Source of the DNA: an uncultured Eubacteriales bacterium | GTDB lineage: Bacteria; Bacillota; Clostridia; Oscillospirales; CAG-272 | NCBI GenBank assembly: GCA_934378145.1 | Contig: CAKXXW010000005.1 | Span: forward strand, 1-64,000 | Direction: 5' to 3' | DNA: 64,000 bases | Shown here: piece after piece, positions 46,117-56,758 of the stretch | Numbering within the stretch: position 1 is the stretch's first letter | Layout of the letters: each line of letters starts with the position of its first letter | The notes under the pieces: generated by a model | The model's input: only the letters and a program-made list of their open reading frames with translations | What the model was told of the DNA's origin: nothing | Databases searched by the model: none | Program-made: the position numbers and the translations under genes

Positions 46117-46145
46117 TTGCATTTTGCGGAAGAGTCTGCTATAAT
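46117..46145 (+). promoter_or_regulatory. Promoter of the giant LRR lipoprotein gene
   Basis: TTGCAT (46117-46122), 17 bp and TATAAT (46140-46145) are followed by AAGGAGG (46166-46172) seven bases before the start. Confidence 0.85.
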
Positions 46146-46179
46146 AGGAACATCATTTTTATTTTAAGGAGGAATCTAT

Positions 46180-49100
46180 ATGTTCCAGTCCAAAAGAAAA
46201 CTGCATATCCTTCTGATTGCCGTTTTCTGCATCTGCTTGGTCCTCGGAATGTTCGCGTCCTGCACGGGCGATACCCCGGACAAACCCGATGATTCCAAGC
46301 CTCCCGTGGACAGCGTCGATTACGGCATCGACAATGTCTACTACACGACCGACGGCGATAAGGAGTACACATTCTCCATCGTCAAGAATACCTTCACGAT
46401 CACCGGGCTGAACGGTGAGCAGAAGGGTACCTTCACCTACAAGGACGGCACCCTGACACTCAGCTTCAGCGGCAGCGACACCACCACGGCGTCGGCGACG
46501 ATCGAGAACGGCGTTCTCAAGCTCACCTACAACGGTTCGAGCTACCGCATGCTGCTCAGGAAGCAGTTCACCGTCACCTTCAACACGGCGGGCGGCAGCG
46601 CGGTCGAGAAGCAGCAGGTCATGAACGGCGGTCACGCCGTGAAGCCGCAGGACCCGACAAGAAACGGCTACATCTTCGTCGGCTGGTATGCCGATGAGGA
46701 CTACAAGTCGCCCTTCTCCTTCGACACTGCGATCATCACCTCCGACACGACGGTATACGGTCGCTTCGTCAAGCAGTCGGAAGGCAGGACCGAATACACC
46801 GTGTCCCTCGTCTGCGAAGGAACCGTCTACGATCCCGTAACGACGGTCAACGGCGTCCTCTACAACCTTCCCACCCCGAAAAAGGACGGTGCGGAATTCG
46901 CCGGCTGGTGGATGAGCGATTATCAGTCCGCCTCCAAGCTGACCCGTCAGTACACCGACCAGCAGCTCACGCAGGACATCACGCTCTATGCGGTCTTCAA
47001 GACCCCCGGCACGCCTCTCGTCTCAGTCGGCGAGAAAAAGATAACATGGCAGTCGCTCGGTGCCACTCTCAGCTACCGCGTCACCATCATGAAAGGCGAC
47101 ACGACGATAGCGAAGAGCAATGTCGGCACGAACGAATTCGTATTCGATTTCTCGGCTCAGGAAGCCGGCGAGTACACCGTCACCGTCGAGTGCAACGGTA
47201 AATCCTCCACGGCTTATGTGAAGAACAAGGTCCTTGACCGCGTATCGAACTTCCGCGTAGTCAACGGCGTTCTTCTCTTCGATCCCGTTGCCCATGCCGA
47301 AAAGTACATAATCACGGTCATATGCGGCACTCCGGGTCACAGCCACAAAAACATCGACAACGGCAGCTCGACGAACTATATGTTCTCTTTCTGCGATATG
47401 CCGAAGGACGGTATCAGCTTTGCCGTCACCGCAAAAGCCGAAGGCTATCTCGATTCGACGCAGACCTTCGTATTCTTCCTCGGCTTCGGCGCCGTCGATG
47501 ATGTGAAGCTCGAAAACGGCAAGCTCGTCTGGAACGCCGTCGAAAACGCCGAGAAATATCTCGTCGAGATATCGGCAGACGGTATAAACTACACCTCAAC
47601 ATATGTGACCGAGGCATCATTCGATGCGACCGGACTCGATGCCGGCAAACTCTATGTGAAGGTCACACCGGTCACCGCAGGCTACTATTCCGAGCCCGCG
47701 ACCGCAAAACAGCTTGAAAAGAAGACCCTTGCCCTTCCCTCAGGCGTAAACCTCACCGGCAATACCCTTTCGTGGAACGCCGTCAGGGGCGCAAACTCCT
47801 ATCTCGTCGAGATAGAAGGCAAGACCTATCCCGCGACAACGAATTCGCTTGTCCTTACCTCCGAGATGCTCGGGTCCGGCAAGACCGAATTCAGTGTCCG
47901 CGTGATGGCTGTCGGTGCTACCGAAGCCGAGAACTCGCCCTACACCACCGTCACGAAGCTCAAATACGGCACGATGGGTAAGGTCAGCTACGCGGGCGGC
48001 GCGGTAACATGGGACCCCGTCCTCGGCGCCGCGAAGTATTTCGTGACGGTCGGCGGCAAGACCTATGAGGTCGACGGCGACAAGAACAGCTTCGTCGTCA
48101 CCTTTGAATCGGCGGGAAATATCGAAATATCGGTATGCTTCGCCGATGCGAGCGGCTCAAAGTCCGTCTCAGCCGCAACGACAGTCAAGGTGTTCGCGAT
48201 CGAGTTCGACTCGAAGGGCGGCTCCGAAGTCAAAACGATATACAAGGCAAAGGGCGATCCGCTGAGCCTTACCGAATCGAAGCGCGACGGCTATGAATTC
48301 GTCGGCTGGTTCACGACTCCCGGCGGTCTTGCGGAAGGTAAGCCCTTCTCCGACACAACCTACAACAAGGACGAAGGCACAGTGCTTTACGCCGACTGGA
48401 CCGCGAAGACCTACAAGGCGATCCTCGTTCCCGGCGATGACGCAAAGCTCGATGTTGCCTCTGCCGGTGCGGTCTACGGAAAGAAGAACGATCTTCCCGT
48501 TCCGACTCCCTCCGACACCTCGAAACTCTTCGTCGGCTGGTACACCGATGTCAACGGCGCAGGTATCAGATACACCAACGAAAACGGCGAAGCACTCAGA
48601 GAATGGATAACTGCGGGTGATCTGAAGCTCTACGCTTACTTCATCGACTCGCTCAAGTTCATCCTGATCGACAACGACCAATCCTACTCGGTACAGAAGG
48701 GCGACCTCGGCATCGGAAACATCACCCGCCTTGAGATCCCCGCAACGCATAACGGACTTCCCGTAACGGCGATAGAAGCAGGCGCATTCGCCGACTGCAC
48801 ATCGCTCGTCGAAATAATCATCCCCAACACCGTACAAAGAATAGATGTCGGCATCGACGGCTTCAACGGAAGCGGCTCGGCATTCGAAAAATGCAGCAAG
48901 CTGAAAGCTATCCACATAGATGATGTGCCGGGTACTCTGAACGCCCGTTACAAATCGCACGACGGCGTTCTCTACGGTTACAATGACATCACAGGCAAGT
49001 GGGAGCTTCTGTGCATCCCGGGTGCCAAAGAGGGTCCCCTGAATGTACTCGTCGGCACCGAGGTCGTCATCTCCAATGTATTCAAGAGCTCCAAGATTAC

Positions 49101-52100
49101 TGAAGTAACCTTCCCCTACACGATAACGGAACTCAGAGACCAGGCGTTCAACACCGCATCCAAGCTCACAAAGATAACCTTTGAAGCCACTCCCGATTAC
49201 GCCACGCCCCGTCCCCTTTCGGTTTCCTCCGGCTCAATAGTCTCGTGTTCTTACCTGACCGAGATCAAATTCCCCGCAAGACTTGCGGAATTCGAATCCG
49301 ACTCGATACAGAAATGTTCGAAGTTCGCTTCGATCACTATCGAAGACGGCAAAGACAACAAATTCCTCACCATTGGTGATGAGGGACGCAAGGTCGTCTG
49401 CACAGGCGACGGCAAGACTCTCGTCTACTGCCCGAAGGGCATGGAAGGCGAATTCTCTGTTCCCGTCGGCATCATGACAATAGCAAAAAGCGCATTTGAG
49501 GACTGCACGAAGCTCACCGCGATCCACATCACCGAAACCGTCTCTACGATCTCGGAAAAGGCCTTCAAGGGCTGCTACGGTCTGACCTTGATCGACCTCG
49601 GCGGCAAGGACGGCGCTGCCCTCTCGATAGGCAAGAACGCATTCGAAAACTGCAACAAGGTCACCGAGTTGACCATTTCCGAAAGAGTTGTCAAGATAGA
49701 GGAATTTGCCTTTGCGAAAACCTCGAAGCTCGTCAAGGTCATAGTAAACACCACGGGCATCGTTCCCGACGGCGCTCCCGAAGGAACTCCCGCAACCGTT
49801 GACTTTGCCACCAACGCATTCGGCACAGATGCCGCGATCCCCTTGTTCTATGTCAAGGAAGTCACCATCGGTACGGATGTTCCCGTATTCGACATCCCCG
49901 GCGTATTCGGTCAGAAGATCGAGAGCGTCACGGTCGACAGTCAAAACAACAATTACAGCTCGCAGGACGGCGTTCTCTTTGACAAGGGCGTCACAAGGAT
50001 CATCTACTATCCGACCGGCCGCGCCGGCGACTATGTCATTCCCGATACCGTCACTGCTGTCGGCGACCGCGTGTTCCAGGCGAAGACAGGTCTTACCGGC
50101 ATTACGATCGGTCCGAATGTCAAGTCAATAGGCGAATCCGCCTTCTTCGGATGCTCCGCGATGAAGTTCGTAAAATTCACAGCTGTCACCGAGGGATCGG
50201 AAAAGCCCGCACTCAAGATCGGTGATTCGGCATTCAGAAACTGCTCAGGCCTTCAGAGCATCGAGCTTCCCGATCATCTCGTAAGCATCGGAGCCGAGGC
50301 ATTCTACAACTGTTCGAAGCTCACCGAGGTCACCGTTCCCGAAGGTGTCACCGAGATCGGAGCCGGCGCATTCCAGAGCTGCAGCAGTCTCGAAAAGATC
50401 TCGCTCCCGAAATCCCTTGAAAAATTCGGCAACGACGACAATACAGCCTTCAATGTGTTCTTGAACTGCAAGGTCCTTGCAACGGTTGAAATCGACAAAG
50501 ACAATATTCACTACGCTGCAATCGACAATATAATCTACCGGAAGTCCGAAAAGACCGTGAACGGTAAGACAGAGTATATTCCCACAAAGCTCCTCTACTG
50601 CGTCATAGCAAAAGCGGGCACGACCGATGCGGTCATCCCCGACAGCGTGACCGAGGTCGGTGCCGGTGCATTCAACAATAACTCCGTCGTGACCTCCGTG
50701 ACCTTCGGTAAGGTCCCCGCCGGCGAGGAATTCACCGTCGGCGATCAGGCATTCTCTCAGTGCAAAGCACTCAAGAAGATCTCGCTTCCCGAAGGACTTA
50801 CGGGCATAGCGGAAAATATGTTCTATTACTGCACGTCAATTGAGGAAATCGTCATTCCGAGTACCGTCGCTAAAATAGAAAACCAAGCATTCTACTACTG
50901 CACATCCCTCAGCAAGCTTACCTTCGCCCCCACACCCGACGGGCAGGAACCCGTCAAGCTCGAAATACTCGACGCAAAGAGCTACAGTTATGCTCCTTTC
51001 TACGGGTGCAAGGAACTGAAGGAGATAACATTCCCCGAAAGACTTACCTACATCGGCAGCTATGCTTTCGGCGGCTCACCGGCAACCGGCAACAACCATT
51101 ATGCGGTTTATGCCTACATCGAAAAGGTCTATCTGCCCTCAACACTTGAGCGTATAGGCTTCCGTGCGTTCAACTACGCCGACAAGCTCACCACAGTGAA
51201 GTTCGCAGCAGGCACAGTCCTTAAAGATCTTACCGACAGTAAGGGTAACATCTCCGCCTCCGCAATAGGCGAGTATGCATTCGATCACTGCTCGGCGCTC
51301 ACCTTGCTCGAACTTCCCGCAGCTAAGGATTCGAAATACTCTATCGGTAAATGTGCGTTCCAATACGCGGGTCTTACCGAACTTGCGGTACCGGCAAGCG
51401 TAAGCTCCCTTGGCGATTACTGCTTCGCCCGTTCGAAGATCGCGAAGCTCACCTTTGCGGACGGAGCAGCTCCGGTAATAAACAAAGGTGCATTCAACGC
51501 TGTAAGCATAGAGACATTGGTACTTCCCGAAGGAATTACCGAACTCGGCGAATCGGCGTTTGCCTCATGCGCAAAGCTCAAATCGGTAACTCTTCCCTAC
51601 TCTCTTGAAAACCTCGGTGTTTCCGCATTCGCGAGCTGCACATCTCTCAGCAAAGTCACCATGACGAAAGCGGCAGACGGCACCTCCAAGCTCGCCGCTA
51701 TCGGTAACCTCGCTTTCCAGAAAACGCTGATCGAATCGTTCGTATTCCCGACCCTTTCGGAGGGTAAAGTCCTCTCGCTCGGCACATCGCTGTTCAGCGG
51801 ATGCACCGCACTCGACTCGGTCTACCTCTCGAAATCGGTCGGTAATGTCAACGGTGTGTTCACCGGATGCAACACGATAAAGAACTTCGTAGTTGACCCC
51901 GAAAGTGAAAACTTCTCGTCGGTCGAAGGCAGCCCGATCCTCTACAACAAGAACGGCACAGCTTACAAGTACATCTGCGGCCTCCTCACCGGCTCGCATA
52001 CCATACCGGTCGGCGTAACGGAGATCAGTGAAAATGTATTCCTCAACCAGATCGGTCTTACCGAGCTTTACATCCCCTACACCGTTCAGAAGATAGGTGC

Positions 52101-55100
52101 AAATGCATTCCAGGGTTGCACGGCACTGACAAAGGTCGTGTTTGAACACAGCGCCGAACATCCGAGCCAGCTCAGCGTTGCCGATCTCGGCAACTACCTG
52201 TTCGCAAAATGCACATCGCTCACCGATGTCACGCTTCCCGCGAATCTGACCGTGATACCCAAGTATATGTTCTCGGAATGCACCTCTCTCACGACCATAA
52301 CTCTTCCCGCCGGCATCACCGAAATCGGTGACAACGCTTTCAACAAGGCAGGGCTCACCGAGATCACGATCCCCGCAACAGTGAAGAGCATCGGCAGTTC
52401 TGCGTTCAGCGGCGCATCCAAGGGCAAGGGAACTCTTGTCAAGGTCACATTTGCTAAAGACAAAGACGGCAACTGCGCTCTTACCTCGATAGGTTCCAAT
52501 GCATTCAGGTTCCAGAATATTGTTTCGATAGTGATCCCGAAATCGGTCACCACCATAGGCAACTACGCATTTGCGACTAACCTTGACCTTACCTCCTTCA
52601 CCTTTGAAAGCGGTACGAAGATCACGACATTCGGAACATATATCTTCAGCACCTGCGAAAAGCTCCCGACCTTCACCGTCCCGAAGAGCGTGACGACACT
52701 CGGAAATTACAGCTTTGAAAGCTGCACGGCTCTCAAGGAAGTCATCTTCGAGGAAGGCTCGAAGCTCACCGCGACCGGAACGTATACATTCAAGGGATCC
52801 GGCATCGTTTCGATAGTATTCCCCGATTCGCTCAAAATAGTCGGCACAACAAAAGCTACAGCTCCCTCGGCATCCTCTTCCGGAAATCTCTTCTACAGCT
52901 GCGAATCGCTCACAAGCGTCACCTTCGGAAAGAATGTAACTCACATCAACGGTAAGACTTTCTACAACTGCACGGCTCTTACAAAGGTCAATATCCCCGA
53001 CACGGTAACGCAGATCGGTGTCAGCACCTTTGAAGGCTGCACTTCTCTCAAATCGGTCGAATTCGGAGAGAATTCGAAACTCAAGACCCTCGGTGCCTCT
53101 GTCTTCAAGGCAAGCGGAATCGAAAGCATCAGCCTGCCCGCGAACGTTACCCTTCTCGGCACCGGTTCAACAACCGTCAGCGCAACGACAAACAGCAGCA
53201 TCTTCAGCGGATGCGTGAACCTTAAGTCGGTCGAATTCAAGGGCGATGTCGCAAAGATCGGTCAAAGCGCATTTGAGGGTTGCGTAGCTCTTACCGAGAT
53301 CAAACTCCCCGAAAGCGTCACCCTGATCGGCAAAAACTGCTTCAAGGGATGCACGGCGCTCACGAGCATAGATCTCGGCAAATCTCCGAAGCTCACAGCC
53401 ATCGGTGCTTACGCTTTTGCGAACACCGCGATCGAAAGCTTCACAGTCCCGTCGGGCGTAACCCTTATGGGCAACGGCACGACAAGCGCCTCTGCAACGA
53501 CCGAAAGCGGCATATTCAGCGGATGCGTAAACCTCAAATCGGTCGAATTCAAGGGCAAGGTCACAAAGTTCGGAACCAAGGTATTCGACGGCTGCGTATC
53601 CCTCACCACCGTAAACCTTCCCGACAGCGTCACGGTAATAGGCAGAAACTGCTTCGACGGATGTGCATCGCTCAAGGCAATCACCCTTAACGAAGGCATT
53701 ACCGAAATAGGCGATCAGGCATTCTACGGATGCGAATCCATCGAGAGTATCAACATTCCGAAGAGCTGCACCAAGATCGGCAAAAATGTATTCGGTGCCT
53801 GCCACAAACTCGCTACCTTCACGGTAGCCGCCGGCAACACGAAATTTGCCGTCGAGCAGAGTGCTCTTGTCCAGATAGGTTCTCCGGTGACCATTCTTGC
53901 CGTCCCCGGAACAGCCACCGGAACACTCGTTATTCCGGCAGGTACGACCCTCAGCGAGAAACTCTTCAACGGCCAGAAAGGCATCACCGAGATCGTCCTT
54001 ATGGATGGTATAACCTCGATTCCGGATTATGCATTCTACGGAACAAAGGCATCGAAGATAACCCTTCCCTCCACCCTTGAAACGATAGGTAAATATGCAT
54101 TCACAGATTCCGAGATAACCGAAATAAAGATCCCCGCTTCGGTAAAGACAATAAAGGATTATGCCTTCAGCGGCTGCTCGAAGCTCGCAAAGATCGAATT
54201 TGAGGAAAACTCCGAACTTACAACGATCTACACTCATGTATTCGAGGAAACAGCGATCAGCGAGATCACCCTTCCCGCAAAGCTCACGATGCTCGGAGCC
54301 ACGGTAACCTCCAGCTCTTATGCATTCAACGGTTGCGTCAATCTCCAGAAAGTAACATTCCTCGGCGAAATGATCTCTCTCAACAGCTATGCGTTCCAGA
54401 ACTGCAAATCACTGAAGAGCTTCACGATCCCCGCAACGGTCAAACACATCGGTTCATCCTGCTTCGCCGGATCGGGACTCACGAGTATCGTAATCCCCAA
54501 GACGCTCAATTCTCTCGGCGAAGGCACTGACGGAAAACTCACCTACGGCACATATACCTTCAGCGGTTGCGAATCACTGAAGACCGTCATCTTCGAAGAA
54601 GGTATCCAAGTCATCAACAACTACGCATTCCGCGGTTGCACCGCTCTCACGACCGTCGTCATCCCCGCGAGCGTTACCGAAATAGGCAACAATGCTTTCG
54701 CAAACTGCACGGCTCTCGAAACGGTGACTTTCGCAGAAGGTACAAAGATAGCGAAGATGGGAACCTCCGTCTTCATGAGCTCGGGTATCAAGACCTTTGA
54801 ATTCCCGAAAGCTATCACTGAGATCCCCAGCAGCACATTCGCAAGCTGCGCAAATCTGACCGGTGTCACCTTCCTCGGTGAAATCACATCGATAGGTTCT
54901 TCGGCATTCGCCGGATGCACCTCGCTTGAGAGCTTCACTATCCCCGAAACGGTCACGACTCTCGGCGCATCCGCCTTCAAGGGCTCCGGACTCAAGTCGA
55001 TCTACATCCCCGGAAGCATTACCTCGAGCAGCTCCTATGTATTCCAGGCATGCGAACAGCTTGAGACCGTCGTCTTCGCCGAAGGCATCGAAAAGCTTGG

Positions 55101-55374
55101 CACCTCGATGTTTGAGGACTGCATAAACCTTAAGTCGGTCAAACTCGCGAGCACAATCAACTACATCAGCTCGTGGGCGTTCGGCGGTTGCACATCTCTC
55201 AAGAGTATCGTCATCCCCGCCGCAGCAGTTACAGCCTATGCAAAGATCTTTGAAGGCTGGACAGCAGACCAGACGATCTACTTTGAAGGAGATTCGACCG
55301 ATTACGACGCATGGGGTTCCTCGTGGAACGAAAATTGCGAAGCCAAGCTGGTCTACAACTACAAAGCAGAATGA
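46180..55374 (+). CDS. Giant BspA-like LRR lipoprotein (3064 residues)
   Basis: A single 9.2-kb frame encodes a surface lipoprotein with signal IAVFCICLVLGMFASC (lipid on Cys28). Domains in order are: a small beta domain (about 45-125); two B-repeats (130-198 and about 204-272; hallmark GYIFVGWYADEDY); about five FN3-like units (274-669, each with a W/F-x-x-V-x-x-A-x-x-Y-x-V core such as LVWNAVENAEKYLVEI); and two more B-repeats (about 671-825). BspA LRR_5 repeats then run from about 828 to the end. Residues 2131 to about 2515 contain tandem ~104-residue super-repeats. It ends without an anchor, as expected for a lipoprotein. It is probably a long adhesin; the ligand is unknown. It is transcribed alone, between its own promoter and terminator. 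Confidence 0.93.
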   Translation: MFQSKRKLHILLIAVFCICLVLGMFASCTGDTPDKPDDSKPPVDSVDYGIDNVYYTTDGDKEYTFSIVKNTFTITGLNGEQKGTFTYKDGTLTLSFSGSDTTTASATIENGVLKLTYNGSSYRMLLRKQFTVTFNTAGGSAVEKQQVMNGGHAVKPQDPTRNGYIFVGWYADEDYKSPFSFDTAIITSDTTVYGRFVKQSEGRTEYTVSLVCEGTVYDPVTTVNGVLYNLPTPKKDGAEFAGWWMSDYQSASKLTRQYTDQQLTQDITLYAVFKTPGTPLVSVGEKKITWQSLGATLSYRVTIMKGDTTIAKSNVGTNEFVFDFSAQEAGEYTVTVECNGKSSTAYVKNKVLDRVSNFRVVNGVLLFDPVAHAEKYIITVICGTPGHSHKNIDNGSSTNYMFSFCDMPKDGISFAVTAKAEGYLDSTQTFVFFLGFGAVDDVKLENGKLVWNAVENAEKYLVEISADGINYTSTYVTEASFDATGLDAGKLYVKVTPVTAGYYSEPATAKQLEKKTLALPSGVNLTGNTLSWNAVRGANSYLVEIEGKTYPATTNSLVLTSEMLGSGKTEFSVRVMAVGATEAENSPYTTVTKLKYGTMGKVSYAGGAVTWDPVLGAAKYFVTVGGKTYEVDGDKNSFVVTFESAGNIEISVCFADASGSKSVSAATTVKVFAIEFDSKGGSEVKTIYKAKGDPLSLTESKRDGYEFVGWFTTPGGLAEGKPFSDTTYNKDEGTVLYADWTAKTYKAILVPGDDAKLDVASAGAVYGKKNDLPVPTPSDTSKLFVGWYTDVNGAGIRYTNENGEALREWITAGDLKLYAYFIDSLKFILIDNDQSYSVQKGDLGIGNITRLEIPATHNGLPVTAIEAGAFADCTSLVEIIIPNTVQRIDVGIDGFNGSGSAFEKCSKLKAIHIDDVPGTLNARYKSHDGVLYGYNDITGKWELLCIPGAKEGPLNVLVGTEVVISNVFKSSKITEVTFPYTITELRDQAFNTASKLTKITFEATPDYATPRPLSVSSGSIVSCSYLTEIKFPARLAEFESDSIQKCSKFASITIEDGKDNKFLTIGDEGRKVVCTGDGKTLVYCPKGMEGEFSVPVGIMTIAKSAFEDCTKLTAIHITETVSTISEKAFKGCYGLTLIDLGGKDGAALSIGKNAFENCNKVTELTISERVVKIEEFAFAKTSKLVKVIVNTTGIVPDGAPEGTPATVDFATNAFGTDAAIPLFYVKEVTIGTDVPVFDIPGVFGQKIESVTVDSQNNNYSSQDGVLFDKGVTRIIYYPTGRAGDYVIPDTVTAVGDRVFQAKTGLTGITIGPNVKSIGESAFFGCSAMKFVKFTAVTEGSEKPALKIGDSAFRNCSGLQSIELPDHLVSIGAEAFYNCSKLTEVTVPEGVTEIGAGAFQSCSSLEKISLPKSLEKFGNDDNTAFNVFLNCKVLATVEIDKDNIHYAAIDNIIYRKSEKTVNGKTEYIPTKLLYCVIAKAGTTDAVIPDSVTEVGAGAFNNNSVVTSVTFGKVPAGEEFTVGDQAFSQCKALKKISLPEGLTGIAENMFYYCTSIEEIVIPSTVAKIENQAFYYCTSLSKLTFAPTPDGQEPVKLEILDAKSYSYAPFYGCKELKEITFPERLTYIGSYAFGGSPATGNNHYAVYAYIEKVYLPSTLERIGFRAFNYADKLTTVKFAAGTVLKDLTDSKGNISASAIGEYAFDHCSALTLLELPAAKDSKYSIGKCAFQYAGLTELAVPASVSSLGDYCFARSKIAKLTFADGAAPVINKGAFNAVSIETLVLPEGITELGESAFASCAKLKSVTLPYSLENLGVSAFASCTSLSKVTMTKAADGTSKLAAIGNLAFQKTLIESFVFPTLSEGKVLSLGTSLFSGCTALDSVYLSKSVGNVNGVFTGCNTIKNFVVDPESENFSSVEGSPILYNKNGTAYKYICGLLTGSHTIPVGVTEISENVFLNQIGLTELYIPYTVQKIGANAFQGCTALTKVVFEHSAEHPSQLSVADLGNYLFAKCTSLTDVTLPANLTVIPKYMFSECTSLTTITLPAGITEIGDNAFNKAGLTEITIPATVKSIGSSAFSGASKGKGTLVKVTFAKDKDGNCALTSIGSNAFRFQNIVSIVIPKSVTTIGNYAFATNLDLTSFTFESGTKITTFGTYIFSTCEKLPTFTVPKSVTTLGNYSFESCTALKEVIFEEGSKLTATGTYTFKGSGIVSIVFPDSLKIVGTTKATAPSASSSGNLFYSCESLTSVTFGKNVTHINGKTFYNCTALTKVNIPDTVTQIGVSTFEGCTSLKSVEFGENSKLKTLGASVFKASGIESISLPANVTLLGTGSTTVSATTNSSIFSGCVNLKSVEFKGDVAKIGQSAFEGCVALTEIKLPESVTLIGKNCFKGCTALTSIDLGKSPKLTAIGAYAFANTAIESFTVPSGVTLMGNGTTSASATTESGIFSGCVNLKSVEFKGKVTKFGTKVFDGCVSLTTVNLPDSVTVIGRNCFDGCASLKAITLNEGITEIGDQAFYGCESIESINIPKSCTKIGKNVFGACHKLATFTVAAGNTKFAVEQSALVQIGSPVTILAVPGTATGTLVIPAGTTLSEKLFNGQKGITEIVLMDGITSIPDYAFYGTKASKITLPSTLETIGKYAFTDSEITEIKIPASVKTIKDYAFSGCSKLAKIEFEENSELTTIYTHVFEETAISEITLPAKLTMLGATVTSSSYAFNGCVNLQKVTFLGEMISLNSYAFQNCKSLKSFTIPATVKHIGSSCFAGSGLTSIVIPKTLNSLGEGTDGKLTYGTYTFSGCESLKTVIFEEGIQVINNYAFRGCTALTTVVIPASVTEIGNNAFANCTALETVTFAEGTKIAKMGTSVFMSSGIKTFEFPKAITEIPSSTFASCANLTGVTFLGEITSIGSSAFAGCTSLESFTIPETVTTLGASAFKGSGLKSIYIPGSITSSSSYVFQACEQLETVVFAEGIEKLGTSMFEDCINLKSVKLASTINYISSWAFGGCTSLKSIVIPAAAVTAYAKIFEGWTADQTIYFEGDSTDYDAWGSSWNENCEAKLVYNYKAE
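52570..53720 (+). repeat. Tandem ~104-residue super-repeats inside the giant LRR gene
   Basis: Units begin at 52570 (321 bp), 52891 (312 bp), 53203 (312 bp) and 53515 (partial). Each holds four or five LRR_5 repeats and closes with a Ser/Thr/Ala loop (SASSSGN, VSATTNS, SASATTES). The start of the last two units, FSGCVNLKSVEFKG, is identical at the protein level. This points to segmental duplication within the gene. Confidence 0.85.
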
Positions 55375-55409
55375 TCCCGAAGGATAAAGCATAAAAACAA
55401 GGGATCAAT

Positions 55410-55447
55410 CCCCCGCAGCGGTCAGCCGCTGCGGGGGTGTTTTTATT
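55410..55447 (+). terminator. Terminator of the giant LRR gene
   Basis: A perfect 12-bp stem, CCCCCGCAGCGG (55410-55421) with its complement (55426-55437) and loop TCAG, is followed by TGTTTTTATTT. Confidence 0.95.
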
Positions 55448-55537
55448 TGAACTGCCGGTGAATCCGCGTGCGGTTTTATTGATACCGAAGTCCGATATAG
55501 TTTACTTTTTTCAATGCAAGAAAATTGATGATACCTA

Positions 55538-55566
55538 TTTACAAAACAGGAAATCCGTGATATAAT
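55538..55566 (+). promoter_or_regulatory. Promoter of the MoxR/BatA operon
   Basis: TTTACA (55538-55543), 17 bp and TATAAT (55561-55566) lie about 75 bp before the first gene, in an AT-rich stretch. Confidence 0.85.
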
Positions 55567-55641
55567 CTAATATATTATTTTTTAGAGTATATCATTATAC
55601 CTAATCGTAATATCTTATAAAATTGTCGAAAGGAGCAAATC

Positions 55642-56715
55642 ATGAAAAACACAGTCAAAAAGAACGACCCCGCCGCATTACTCAGAACTTTCAAAAGAAG
55701 GATAGCAAAGGAAGGCTGGATCAAATCCATTCTCTGCGGCCTGTCCATCGGATTCGGTGCAGAGATCGTATGCTCGCTCGTATTCTGGGCGCTCGGAATC
55801 AAGATGTTCTGGATAAGCATCATCGCCTTTGCCGCGGTCGCCGGTATCTCCGCTCCACTCTTCTATTTCTGCAAGTTCAGACGCTCGACCCGTGAGATCG
55901 CGTCCCGCGTCGATATGCTCGGACTCGAAGAGAGAATACTTACGATGACTCAGTTCGCCGACGACGATTCCTTCATGGCACGCTATCAGAGAGAGGATGC
56001 CATGAGATCGCTCGAGAAGGTCAACTCTTCCCTGCTCAAGATCGCAGTCTCGGTCCCGCTGGTCGTAGTATGCGCCGTGACCCTTGTGGTCGGTGCCGGC
56101 ACGACGACCGCTTCCGCGGTGTCCGACAAGTCGCTCATCGACCTGATAAACGCCGCAAATGAACCCGAAAAAGTCTACTACTCCGCAAAGTACGGCGTGA
56201 AGGACGACATCGGCGGTAAGGTCTACGGCAGACTCGATCAGACGGTCGAACAAGGTACCGCGACCGACGCGGTCCAGGCAGTCGCCGATGAGAATTACAT
56301 CTTTGTCGGCTGGACGGACGGATGCGAGGATGCGTTCCGCACCGATGAAGCCGTCGACAAGGACATCAAGGCTTACGCCGTCTTCGTCCCGATCGAGGAA
56401 GATGACGAGAACGATGAAGAAATGGATCAGAACGACGGCAGCGACAGCAACGGCAATTCGCCCAATCAGCCTCAGGAAGGTCCCTCGCTCCCCAACGGGG
56501 ACGATAAGGGTCCCGACGGTAACGGTGACGGCGACAACGGCGGTGCAGGCGGTGCCACAAACCCGAACAATCAGGTCATCGACGGCGGAACCTTTATCGG
56601 AGATGTCTACGGTGACAGCCTCTCGGGCGCTCAGGATGCTGCCGGATCCAACACGGGTCTTGACGGTAATCAGTCCGGAATGATCGGCGATTACTTCGGT
56701 GGAATCGCAAAATGA
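55642..56715 (+). CDS. DUF4175-like membrane protein with a B-repeat
   Basis: The 357-residue protein starts with a cytoplasmic helix and two spans (about 32-75), then SRVDMLGLEERILTMTQF, a pattern recalling the DUF4175-type proteins seen with MoxR/DUF58 genes. A third span is at about 130-155. The outside part holds one B-repeat-like unit (about 180-250, with NYIFVGWTDG and DIKAYAVFVP), then a long Asp/Asn/Gly-rich disordered stretch and a Gly-rich end. AAAGGAG precedes the start. It opens the operon. The family call is tentative; the B-repeat is clear. Confidence 0.65.
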   Translation: MKNTVKKNDPAALLRTFKRRIAKEGWIKSILCGLSIGFGAEIVCSLVFWALGIKMFWISIIAFAAVAGISAPLFYFCKFRRSTREIASRVDMLGLEERILTMTQFADDDSFMARYQREDAMRSLEKVNSSLLKIAVSVPLVVVCAVTLVVGAGTTTASAVSDKSLIDLINAANEPEKVYYSAKYGVKDDIGGKVYGRLDQTVEQGTATDAVQAVADENYIFVGWTDGCEDAFRTDEAVDKDIKAYAVFVPIEEDDENDEEMDQNDGSDSNGNSPNQPQEGPSLPNGDDKGPDGNGDGDNGGAGGATNPNNQVIDGGTFIGDVYGDSLSGAQDAAGSNTGLDGNQSGMIGDYFGGIAK

Positions 56716-56758
56716 TCCGGAACAACAAGTAAAAATTCACAAGGAAAGAGAATATAAA

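Noticed and set aside
48780..55370. CRISPR-like periodic DNA.
   Set aside because: The periodicity is that of LRR codons in one open frame; there are no identical repeats with unique spacers and no cas genes.
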